A stretch of DNA of 64,000 bases from Marinilabiliaceae bacterium UBA5488 (GTDB lineage: Bacteria; Bacteroidota; Bacteroidia; Bacteroidales; Marinilabiliaceae): positions 67,247 to 131,246 of the forward strand of contig DIPM01000035.1 in the NCBI GenBank assembly GCA_002427105.1, given 5' to 3'. Each line of letters starts with the position of its first letter. Position 1 is the stretch's first letter. Below, one piece after another: positions 45,101-52,689 of the stretch. The translations under genes and the position numbers were made by a program. Under the pieces are notes generated by a model. It made no database searches and was not told the origin of the DNA. It was given only the letters and a program-made list of their open reading frames with translations.

Positions 45101-46441
45101 CTACAGTAAATTTGAGGCAAGTTCTGCCAGATAGCTTCTTTCGCCTTTAATAAGGTTGACATGAGCAAACACGTCTTGCCCTTTCATTTTGTCTGTCAGG
45201 TAGGCCAGTCCGTTGGATTGCATATCCAGATAAGGCGTGTCAATCTGATGAACGTCGCCGGTGAATACTATCTTAGTTCCCTCTCCGGCACGAGTTATGA
45301 TGGTCTTCACTTCATGAGGGGTCAGGTTTTGAGCTTCATCCACAATAAAGAAGACATCGGACAGGCTTCGTCCGCGGATGTAGGCAAGAGGGGTAATGAC
45401 CAGTTCTTCGCGCTTTTGCATCTCTTCAATAAGGTTAAGTTCCTTGCTCTGTGGGCTGAATCGGTTTTTGATAACTGCCAGATTATCAAACAAGGGTAGC
45501 ATGTAAGGACCTATCTTGTCTTTAATGTCGCCCGGCAGAAAGCCCAGGTCACGGTTGGATAGCGGGACTATTGGCCTGGCCAGTAATATTTGTTTGTAGC
45601 TTTTATTTTGCTGAAGAGCTGCCGCCAGTGCAAGTAGAGTTTTCCCGGTTCCGGCTTTACCCGAGAGGGATACAAGTTTGATGTCCGGATTCAGCAAAGC
45701 ATTAAAAGAGAAGGTTTGCTCGGCATTACGTGGCTCTATTCCAAAGGCATTATTTTTTTCTATACGACGAATTACATTGTTGAAGGGGTCGCACCATACC
45801 AGGACACTTTTATTGCCGTTGCGCAGAATAAAATACTGGTTGGCCGGAGTGTGGCTTTCGTCCATCGGGAAATCTGCCCGTGTAACAGCCCCATTTTTGT
45901 ATAAATTGTCGATGGTTACCAGGTCAAAATTATCATAGGTTTCAACGCCTTTGTGTAATATCTCAATGTTTTTAACCTTGTCATTTTCGTAGTCTTCCGA
46001 CTTTAAACCCAAAGATTTGGCCTTCATTCGCAGATTGATGTCCTTTGAAATCAATATAACCGTGCGATCTTTGAATTTCTCATTGACATGCAGGGCTATG
46101 GCAAGAATGCGGTGGTCGGGTGTCTGCTCCGAAAAGGATTCTTTCATTACCTGGGGGAAAGGTTTGCCCGTGGCGATAAATAACTTGCCCTTGTCTTTGC
46201 CCAGTGGTACCCCGTCGGTGAATAGCTTTTCGCCGGCCAGTTTATCCATGATACGCACAAACTCACGTGCCTGAAAATTTATCTGATCGCTTCCTTTTTT
46301 GAACTTATCCAATTCCTCGAGTACTACGATCGGTATAATAACATCATTATCCTGAAAGTTGTAAAGGCATTTATGGTCGTGAAGTAACACGTTGGTGTCG
46401 AGGATGAAGATCTTAGCTACACTTTTTTTCTTAACAGTCAT
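45101..46441 (-). CDS. PIN-PhoH family ATPase
   Basis: 446 residues. N-terminal PIN nuclease domain (FILDTNVLLHD, acidic site near residue 15; later FIATGKP) and C-terminal PhoH ATPase with Walker A SGKAGTGKTLLALAAAL (about 259-275) and Walker B FFIVDEAQNLTPHE. PIN-PhoH proteins have RNase and helicase-like activity. It is monocistronic and divergent from folC. Confidence 0.94.
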   Translation of the reverse strand: MTVKKKSVAKIFILDTNVLLHDHKCLYNFQDNDVIIPIVVLEELDKFKKGSDQINFQAREFVRIMDKLAGEKLFTDGVPLGKDKGKLFIATGKPFPQVMKESFSEQTPDHRILAIALHVNEKFKDRTVILISKDINLRMKAKSLGLKSEDYENDKVKNIEILHKGVETYDNFDLVTIDNLYKNGAVTRADFPMDESHTPANQYFILRNGNKSVLVWCDPFNNVIRRIEKNNAFGIEPRNAEQTFSFNALLNPDIKLVSLSGKAGTGKTLLALAAALQQNKSYKQILLARPIVPLSNRDLGFLPGDIKDKIGPYMLPLFDNLAVIKNRFSPQSKELNLIEEMQKREELVITPLAYIRGRSLSDVFFIVDEAQNLTPHEVKTIITRAGEGTKIVFTGDVHQIDTPYLDMQSNGLAYLTDKMKGQDVFAHVNLIKGERSYLAELASNLL

Positions 46442-46563
46442 ATCATTAATTTTAAAAATAATAAGGCCTTTGCCGGCTTGTTTTTCCCTTTAAATATACC
46501 AATTATCATACAAAATTCTCACTTTTGTCTTATAAAGCGTTAAAAAATCGTATTTATACAGCT

Positions 46564-47850
46564 ATGAACTACGACGAAGCTATTAATTTCCTTTTTACAC
46601 AGCTGCCAATGTATCAGCGCAGCGGTGCTGCTGCCTATAAGGATAACCTTGAGAATACTCTGAAGATGGACAGTTATTTTGGTCATCCTCACCTAAAGTT
46701 CAGGAGTATTCATGTTGCAGGAACCAACGGGAAAGGCTCTGTTTCGCACCTCTTGGCTTCGGTACTTCAGGAAGCGGGCTATCGCACAGGGCTCTATACC
46801 TCACCTCATTTGGTGGACTTTCGCGAGCGTATTCGTGTTAATGGAGAGATGATTCCACAAGATAGGGTTGTTGATTTTGTAGAGAAGCATGGTCAATTGA
46901 TTGATGAGATAGGGCCATCATTTTTTGAAATGACCGTTGCCATGGCTTTCGATTATTTTGCCAAAGAGGAAGTTGAGGTGGCTGTTGTTGAAGTTGGTCT
47001 GGGCGGCAGGCTCGATTCTACCAATATTATTAATCCTATGCTTAGTGTTATTACCAACATTGGGATGGATCATGTTGCAATACTTGGTGACTCTTTGAGG
47101 AAAATAGCGAGCGAAAAGGCCGGTATTATAAAGGAAGGGGTGCCTGTAGTTATAGGAAAGCGCCAGGAGAGTTGCGCCGTAGTGTTTTCAGAGAAGGCTA
47201 AGGAACTCAATGCTCCGGTAAGCTGGGCCGGGGATAAGATTCGGGTTGAGCAAATAGCCTATGCGAACCGTTATCAGCTAGTCGATACTTTTCGTGAAGA
47301 GCAGTTAATTTTCGAGAAAGTTAAGCTGCCCCTAGCGGGTCCTTACCAGTCCGAAAATCTCGCGACAGTAATCGCCTCGCTTGAAGAGTTGAGAAAGGGG
47401 GGCCTTAAGATAGACGATGAAAGTATTCTTAAGGGGATAGAGGGGGTGATAGGAAATACCGGACTTCAGGGTCGCTGGCAGGTGCTTTCGGATAAGCCTT
47501 TGACGATTTGCGATACCGGTCACAACGAAGACGGGATAAGGTCGGTAATGAGTCAACTGCTTTTAATCCCTGCATCACGGCTACATATTGTAATAGGGAT
47601 GGTTAGCGATAAGGATGTAGATAATGTCTTGCGTTTGTTTCCCTCAGATGCTACATATTACTTTACCCGTGCATCTATTCCGCGAAGTCTGGCGCCCGAG
47701 CTCTTGCGTGATGCTGGAGCCGTGTATGGTCTGAAAGGTAGTGTTTATGCAGATGTGAAAAGCGCTATCGCAGCAGCCCGGGAAAATGCTGCAGATAATG
47801 ATTTGATTTTCATTGGTGGTAGTACCTTTGTTGTGGCAGAAGCTATTTAA
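46564..47850 (+). CDS. folC: Folylpolyglutamate/dihydrofolate synthase
   Basis: 428 residues from ATG 46564 (MNYDEAINFLFTQLPMYQRS); the frame extends to a TTG at 46525 but the ATG matches family starts. ATP-binding VAGTNGKGSVSHLLASVLQ, YTSPHLVDFRERI and EVGLGGRLDSTN are diagnostic. It joins glutamate to dihydropteroate or folate. A one-mismatch -7 element, CACTTTTG, lies at 46520-46527. Confidence 0.96.
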   Translation: MNYDEAINFLFTQLPMYQRSGAAAYKDNLENTLKMDSYFGHPHLKFRSIHVAGTNGKGSVSHLLASVLQEAGYRTGLYTSPHLVDFRERIRVNGEMIPQDRVVDFVEKHGQLIDEIGPSFFEMTVAMAFDYFAKEEVEVAVVEVGLGGRLDSTNIINPMLSVITNIGMDHVAILGDSLRKIASEKAGIIKEGVPVVIGKRQESCAVVFSEKAKELNAPVSWAGDKIRVEQIAYANRYQLVDTFREEQLIFEKVKLPLAGPYQSENLATVIASLEELRKGGLKIDDESILKGIEGVIGNTGLQGRWQVLSDKPLTICDTGHNEDGIRSVMSQLLLIPASRLHIVIGMVSDKDVDNVLRLFPSDATYYFTRASIPRSLAPELLRDAGAVYGLKGSVYADVKSAIAAARENAADNDLIFIGGSTFVVAEAI

Positions 47851-47863
47851 TTTGCTGGAAATA

Positions 47864-47895
47864 TTTGGCTGTTGTGCAAAACTCTTCTATATTTG
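47864..47895 (+). promoter_or_regulatory. Promoter of the tRNA-Val pair
   Basis: -33 TTTG (47864-47867), 20-bp spacer and -7 TATATTTG (47888-47895), a full-consensus Bacteroidota promoter 26 bp before the first tRNA. Confidence 0.85.
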
Positions 47896-47920
47896 CAACG
47901 CTTTTTACAAAAGGTCATTG

Positions 47921-47995
47921 GGGCGCTTAGCTCAGCTGGTTCAGAGCATCTGGTTTACACCCAGAGGGTCAGCGGTTCGAATCCGTTAGCGCCCA
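47921..47995 (+). tRNA. tRNA-Val (anticodon UAC), copy 1
   Basis: 75 bases. Acceptor GGGCGCT pairs with AGCGCCC; anticodon stem TCTGG/CCAGA closes the loop TTTACAC with anticodon TAC at 47956-47958. T-arm GGTTCGAATCC is standard. The CCA end is not encoded. Confidence 0.97.
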
Positions 47996-48030
47996 CCCGA
48001 TAATAATAGATATAGGAACAAAGATTTTTA

Positions 48031-48105
48031 GGGCGCTTAGCTCAGCTGGTTCAGAGCATCTGGTTTACACCCAGAGGGTCAGCGGTTCGAATCCGTTAGC
48101 GCCCA
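48031..48105 (+). tRNA. tRNA-Val (anticodon UAC), copy 2
   Basis: Identical in all 75 bases to copy 1, 35 bp downstream, probably from the same transcript. CCA is not encoded. Confidence 0.97.
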
Positions 48106-48117
48106 CCTTTAGAATAT

Positions 48118-48143
48118 AGACCGCTTATGGCGGTCTTTTTTTT
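48118..48143 (+). terminator. Terminator of the tRNA-Val pair
   Basis: A 7-bp stem AGACCGC/GCGGTCT with a 5-nt loop, then eight T. Confidence 0.9.
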
Positions 48144-48187
48144 GGTGTACAAATACACACTGCCGGGTTGATAATGATATTAAGGAA

Positions 48188-48220
48188 TTGTTTCTTTAAT
48201 CAAAAATCTTTCTATTTTTG
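48188..48220 (+). promoter_or_regulatory. Promoter of rex
   Basis: -33 TTG (48188-48190), 22-bp spacer and -7 TATTTTTG (48213-48220), 28 bp before the chosen ATG. A TTG start at 48218 would lie inside it and is rejected. Confidence 0.65.
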
Positions 48221-48247
48221 CATAACAGCATTAAAATCCAGTACGAT

Positions 48248-48925
48248 ATGGGGGAGGAAAACGTAAAGAAGAAAAACGCTTTAGTGCCGGAGCCGGCATT
48301 GCGACGCATGCCATGTTATTTGGCTTACCTAAAACTAGAGCATCGCAAAGGCAGTCAGTATGTTTCGTCCACCCTGATTGCTCGCGATAATGGTGTTGAC
48401 CCCACCCAGGTCACTAAGGATTTGTCGTACACCGGAATAAGCGGTAAAACCAGGGTTGGTTATGAAGTTGAGCCATTGATAGATGCTTTGGAGGATTTTC
48501 TCGGCTTCCGTGTGATGGATGAAGCCTATCTTTTCGGTGCCGGGAGTTTGGGCACCGCCTTGCTTCACGACCATGGCCTTGTTCAGTATGGTTTGAAAAT
48601 AGTCGGGGCTTTTGATGTAAATCCTCTTGTTATCGGGCATTCGATAGGAGGCATATCGATTGCTCATATTGATGAATTTGTTAAAAACAAGGATCACGGC
48701 ATCAAAATAGGTATTTTGACAACCCCGGTTGCGAATGCCCGGGAGGTTGCCAATATGATGGTAGCTAACGGCATTAAGGCCATCTGGAATTTCACGCCTG
48801 TGCGTATTACTTCTCCTGAGGGGGTAGTTGTGCAAAACACTTCTCTTTATGCACACCTGGCAGTGATGTTTAACAGACTCAACGCAGCCGGGTCTGATGA
48901 TTCAGTTGCGCCTGCTAAAAAGTAA
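48248..48925 (+). CDS. rex: Redox-sensing transcriptional repressor Rex
   Basis: 225 residues from ATG 48248. N-terminal winged helix (VSSTLIARDNGVDPTQVTKD), then a Rossmann NADH-binding domain with YLFGAGSLGTALL and FDVNP. Rex senses the NADH/NAD+ ratio and represses fermentation and respiration genes. NQR consumes NADH, so it would be a reasonable target, but I found no Rex-type TTGTGAA...TTCACAA operator in the nqr upstream region. It overlaps the histidine kinase tail-to-tail by 11 bp. Confidence 0.94.
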   Translation: MGEENVKKKNALVPEPALRRMPCYLAYLKLEHRKGSQYVSSTLIARDNGVDPTQVTKDLSYTGISGKTRVGYEVEPLIDALEDFLGFRVMDEAYLFGAGSLGTALLHDHGLVQYGLKIVGAFDVNPLVIGHSIGGISIAHIDEFVKNKDHGIKIGILTTPVANAREVANMMVANGIKAIWNFTPVRITSPEGVVVQNTSLYAHLAVMFNRLNAAGSDDSVAPAKK

Positions 48926-50285
48926 GGCTAAAGACTGTTTCCTTTTCAGGTTCGGAAAAGACGTTGATACTTCCCCCGTGAAGGCGTAGAATTTGTCGCG
49001 AAAGACTTAGGCCAATGCCTGAACCTGACTGCTTCGTCGAAAAGAAAGGAATAAATATTTTATCCAGCACTTCGGGCAAGATGCCCCTGCCGTTATCTAT
49101 CACCTGTATTGTGATTTTACCTCTTGTATTTAGAAATGCCCTAAGGTGAATGGCCGCTTCAGGGCGCCCTTCCAGTGCGTAAATAGCATTTTTGATAAGA
49201 TTAATCAGCACCTGTTCTATAAGGAGCTCATCCGCCGACAGCTCCAGACTTGGCGGCTCAACGTTAACAGAAATGCTGATATTATGTGATACAAGCTCCG
49301 AGCGGTAAAGCTCATAAACATTATTGAGCAGTCGTGATACAGGGAAAATTTTCAGATTAGGGGTAGGTATCCTTGTAAGATTACGGTAGGTGTTTACAAA
49401 ATGAATTAATCCTTCTGTACGCTTATGAATTGTTTGTAATGCGCTGCTTATTTCAAGGAGTTCTTCGATTTGTTCGCTATCGCTCCCTTTCCCTTGCATA
49501 GATTCGATAATTTCAGCCATAAGAGAATTGACAGTCGAGGACAGGGATGAAATAGGGGTTATGGAATTCATTATTTCATGGGTAAGAACGCGAATAAGCT
49601 TTTGCCAGGATTCCATTTCTTTATCGTCGAGCTCGTGCTGTATGTTTTTTATCGAAACCAGCATTATGTTACGGTTATGAATTTTGAATTCAGTGCCGTA
49701 AATTGAAAGCTGCAGCAGGTCTTCCATGTCTCTTATTTTTACAAGGGCGTTTTCGCCATGCCTGATGGTGAGTAACTTCTGAACCAGTTCGCTGCTATAC
49801 TCCGCGAGTATCTGAACATTATTCATGTTCCTTATTTGGAAAAGCCTTTTGGTAGCATTGTTGATAAACTCCACCGAGCCATCGCGCTGATAGGCGATAA
49901 GGGCTATTCCTATATGTTGGATTACTGTTTGCAGATAATGATAACTCTCCTCCTTCTCGGCCCTTACTGTTTGGAAATCCTGAATCACCTCGTTAAGAGT
50001 AGTCTTTAATTTATTGAGCGAGGAGTCGTTACTTTCTACCTGAAAAGTACGAGTGAAGTCGGAATAACGGATGGATTGAAGGAAACTGTTCAACAAGCGG
50101 TTGGTCTTGTCAACATGGTTTACCAGCATCACAACCTGAGCTATGGCAACAAGTGCTACTGCAACCGTCGTGAAGGTCAGTTGCGTTTTGGTCGTTAGAT
50201 ACACAAAGAGAAACAGAGCTCCTGTAAGTAGGATAACTCTGATGACCAAGCCTGTTCTGAATCTGTTAAAGGCCATGCTTTTCAA
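48915..50285 (-). CDS. Sensor histidine kinase, NtrY-like
   Basis: 456 residues. Two N-terminal transmembrane helices (about 13-30 and 38-56) with almost no periplasmic loop, so the signal is probably membrane or cytoplasmic. Then a PAS domain (about 115-215), a HisKA domain with phospho-acceptor His236 in VLTHEIMN, and a HATPase domain (NLIKNAIYALEG; DNGRGI; SGIGLSLSRQI). The start overlaps the regulator gene by 20 bp, so kinase and regulator are coupled. Confidence 0.93.
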   Translation of the reverse strand: MKSMAFNRFRTGLVIRVILLTGALFLFVYLTTKTQLTFTTVAVALVAIAQVVMLVNHVDKTNRLLNSFLQSIRYSDFTRTFQVESNDSSLNKLKTTLNEVIQDFQTVRAEKEESYHYLQTVIQHIGIALIAYQRDGSVEFINNATKRLFQIRNMNNVQILAEYSSELVQKLLTIRHGENALVKIRDMEDLLQLSIYGTEFKIHNRNIMLVSIKNIQHELDDKEMESWQKLIRVLTHEIMNSITPISSLSSTVNSLMAEIIESMQGKGSDSEQIEELLEISSALQTIHKRTEGLIHFVNTYRNLTRIPTPNLKIFPVSRLLNNVYELYRSELVSHNISISVNVEPPSLELSADELLIEQVLINLIKNAIYALEGRPEAAIHLRAFLNTRGKITIQVIDNGRGILPEVLDKIFIPFFSTKQSGSGIGLSLSRQILRLHGGSINVFSEPEKETVFSLTF

Positions 50286-51642
50286 GTCTTCGATATAGTG
50301 AGGTCCTGGTTAGGCCTAGTTCGGAAGCTGCTTTGGACACGTTTCCCCGATTCTGTTTTAATACCTTTTCAATAATCATCTTTTCCACTTCATCCAAATT
50401 GTAGGTATCGATATCCAGACCGTCACTTGGTTGAGCCTGGGGGCTCAGCTGGAAATCGTGTTCGGATAATGTTGAATCATCGCTCATAATCAATGTACGC
50501 TCAATAACGTGCTGAAATTCACGCACGTTGCCCGGCCATGGGTAATCTGTGAGTTTTTTTATCACTGAAGAGCTGAGCTTGTTTATGTTACGATTGTATT
50601 TTTTTGAATATATTTTGATAAAATGTGCTGCTAGCAAAGGTATATCTTCAGGTCGCTCGCGAAGTGGAGGAAGGTCAATTTCGACGGTATTGATGCGATA
50701 GAGTAAGTCCTGCCGAAAACTACCCTCGGCAGCCATCTGCTTGATTCCCATGTTTGTGGCGCTTATCAAACGAATATCGATGGGAATGACTTTGTTGGCA
50801 CCAACTCGGGTTACTTCGCGCCGCTCTAAAACTGTAAGCAGTTTAGATTGAAGGGGATAGGACAAGTTACCTATCTCATCCAGAAAGATTGTCCCTCCCG
50901 AGGCCAGTTCAAAGCGCCCCGGACGGTCGGCCTTGGCATCGGTAAAAGCACCCTTAACATGGCCAAAAAGCTCGCTTTCAAAGAGAGATTCGCTTAAAGC
51001 CCCGAGATCCACACTGATAAAAGTCTCCTCGTTGCGGCTCGAAGACCTGTGCAAAGCCCTTGCTACCAGCTCTTTCCCGGTGCCGTTTTCGCCTACTATA
51101 AGGACATTGGCGTCGGTAGGCGCCACCTTGCGTATGGTTCTGAACACTCTTTGCATTCCGGGGCTAACCCCGATAAAGTCGGCAAAGGGCTGATCCATTA
51201 TTGTGTTTATCTCCTTTTGTCTTTCGCGCAGATTGCTGACTTCTTTCTGCGACTTTTTAAGGCGCATTGCCGACCAAATAGTAGCCAGGAGTTTTTCATT
51301 TTGCCAAGGTTTAATAATAAAGTCTGTTGCCCCTGTCTTAATGGCTTTCACGGATTTTTCAACATCACCGTAAGCGGTGATAAAAAGTACAATTGCGGCC
51401 GGGTCAATTTCCAGGATTTTGTCCAGCCAGTAGAAGCCCTCTTTACCACTAATAGCGTCTTTGTTGAAATTCATATCAAGCAGGATCACGTCGAAGTCTT
51501 CTTCGGAAAGATGCTGAGGTATGCGCTCAGGATCTGTTTCGGTGCGGATAATTTCACAATGCGGTTTTAATAACATCTTCAGCGCAAAAAGAATGTCTGC
51601 GTTATCATCCACAGCCAATATGCGCCCGTTTTTTTCTGCCAT
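50266..51642 (-). CDS. Sigma-54-dependent response regulator (NtrC family)
   Basis: 458 residues. Receiver domain with phospho-acceptor Asp56 (VILLDMNFN), AAA+ domain with Walker A GENGTGKELVARAL, GAFTDA (the GAFTGA loop that contacts sigma-54) and GGTIFLDEIGNL, and a C-terminal Fis-type HTH (NRGNVSKAASELGLTRTSLY). It activates sigma-54 promoters when phosphorylated by the adjacent kinase. The ABC transporter genes lie divergently upstream and are plausible targets. Confidence 0.95.
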   Translation of the reverse strand: MAEKNGRILAVDDNADILFALKMLLKPHCEIIRTETDPERIPQHLSEEDFDVILLDMNFNKDAISGKEGFYWLDKILEIDPAAIVLFITAYGDVEKSVKAIKTGATDFIIKPWQNEKLLATIWSAMRLKKSQKEVSNLRERQKEINTIMDQPFADFIGVSPGMQRVFRTIRKVAPTDANVLIVGENGTGKELVARALHRSSSRNEETFISVDLGALSESLFESELFGHVKGAFTDAKADRPGRFELASGGTIFLDEIGNLSYPLQSKLLTVLERREVTRVGANKVIPIDIRLISATNMGIKQMAAEGSFRQDLLYRINTVEIDLPPLRERPEDIPLLAAHFIKIYSKKYNRNINKLSSSVIKKLTDYPWPGNVREFQHVIERTLIMSDDSTLSEHDFQLSPQAQPSDGLDIDTYNLDEVEKMIIEKVLKQNRGNVSKAASELGLTRTSLYRRLEKHGL

Positions 51643-51984
51643 AATTTTCCTTTTGAATTGTCTCTTGCTTCAAATCTACAAAAAATACTATAATAGTTTT
51701 TGATAAATGTCCGTCTTCGTGCAATTATTATACCGAAATGGCATAAGTTGCAGTTAACCAATGTTCTATACTGGATGGCATGATTTGTGAATCTGAAGAA
51801 GAAAAAATATTGAATTTTCTATTCAGTTAAGGTATTTAGAAGTTTTTTATTTTTGAACTTTGTTTATATCGTGGTAGTTGAGCTGCATTTGAAGGATGTT
51901 TTGCATATAAGGCTTGAGAAAGAAGGGTACGGTTTCGCTGTCCGAGATCGGGCAGTGCGTGTACGAAAATGAACGTTTTGGAAT
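51643..51984. other. 342-bp divergent region between the sigma-54 regulator and ABC genes
   Basis: No supported gene. It contains a sigma-54-like promoter on the minus strand (51721-51735), a TGCAA/TTGCA inverted repeat (about 51720-51752) and a plus-strand -7 match TATTTTTG at 51848-51855, 130 bp before the ABC gene. A GTG-initiated 33-codon frame at 51871-51972 is not called. Confidence 0.6.
51721..51735 (-). promoter_or_regulatory. Sigma-54-like promoter upstream of the response regulator
   Basis: On the minus strand, CGGTATAATAATTGCA has GG and GC separated by exactly 10 bp, with a full TTGCA -12 element; the -24 element (CGGTAT versus TGGCAC) is weak. It lies about 79 bp before the regulator start. 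Confidence 0.4.
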
Positions 51985-52674
51985 ATGATTCATACAAGAA
52001 ATTTGGTAAAGAGCTATCGCAACAAGCTGGTAGAGACGCCTGCGCTTATTAATGTGAATATTGATATCGGCGATGGGGAGTTTGTTGCTGTTGCAGGTCA
52101 TTCAGGCAGTGGCAAGACAGCCCTCTTCAACATAATGGGTCTTATGGAGCTGCCTGATGCGGGCGAGGTTTATTTTATGGGTCGCGAGCTTAGCTCTTTA
52201 AGTGAAAAAGCCAGGGAGAAACTTAGAAGAGGCAATATTGGCTATGTGTTCCGTCAGTTTAATTTGATTGACGAAATGAGCGTATGGGAGAATATTGAGC
52301 TTCCTCTTTTATACCTCAAGTTATCACGTAAGGAGCGTAGGCTAATGGTTGAAGAAGCTCTCGCGCAATTTCAACTTGGCCATATACAGAAATATTATCC
52401 TCAACAGCTAACGGGATTGCAACAGCAGACTGTATCGCTTGCCCGTGCATCTGTGTTTAAGCCTGCCTTGCTGCTGGCCGATGAACCTACGGGTGATATT
52501 AATTCCAGTGCCGGGAATGTTGTTATGGACTTTTTGTCAGAGATTAATGATCGCGGAATTACTGTGGTGGTCTTTACCAATTTGATGCAGGATGCCCATA
52601 AGGCTCAGCGCATAATTCAGCTGCATGACGGACACGTTGTAACTGATGCTGCCCAGATATCTGCTAACCAATAA
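51985..52674 (+). CDS. ABC transporter ATPase with degenerate signature and H-loop
   Basis: 229 residues, MacB/LolD-type. Walker A GHSGSGKT (38-45), Q-loop Gln91 and Walker B with Asp166-Glu167 are intact. The signature is LTGLQ (142-146) in place of LSGGQ, the D-loop reads GDIN (170-173), and the H-loop His is Asn199 (VVFTNLM). It pairs with the FtsX-like permease 15 bp downstream. ATP binding is expected; hydrolysis may be weak or absent, so it could be regulatory. Confidence 0.9.
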   Translation: MIHTRNLVKSYRNKLVETPALINVNIDIGDGEFVAVAGHSGSGKTALFNIMGLMELPDAGEVYFMGRELSSLSEKAREKLRRGNIGYVFRQFNLIDEMSVWENIELPLLYLKLSRKERRLMVEEALAQFQLGHIQKYYPQQLTGLQQQTVSLARASVFKPALLLADEPTGDINSSAGNVVMDFLSEINDRGITVVVFTNLMQDAHKAQRIIQLHDGHVVTDAAQISANQ

Positions 52675-52689
52675 CAGTCTAAGCAAGAG

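Noticed and set aside
48335..48856. 173-codon minus-strand frame inside rex
   Set aside because: Shadow of the Rex coding sequence; no promoter or domain.
51737..51752. Plus-strand TGGCATAAGTTGCA as a sigma-54 promoter for the ABC genes
   Set aside because: GG and GC are 8 bp apart instead of the required 10.
51871..51972. 33-codon GTG frame before the ABC ATPase gene, downstream of a -7 match
   Set aside because: Could be a leader peptide, but codon content is unremarkable and nothing links it to attenuation.
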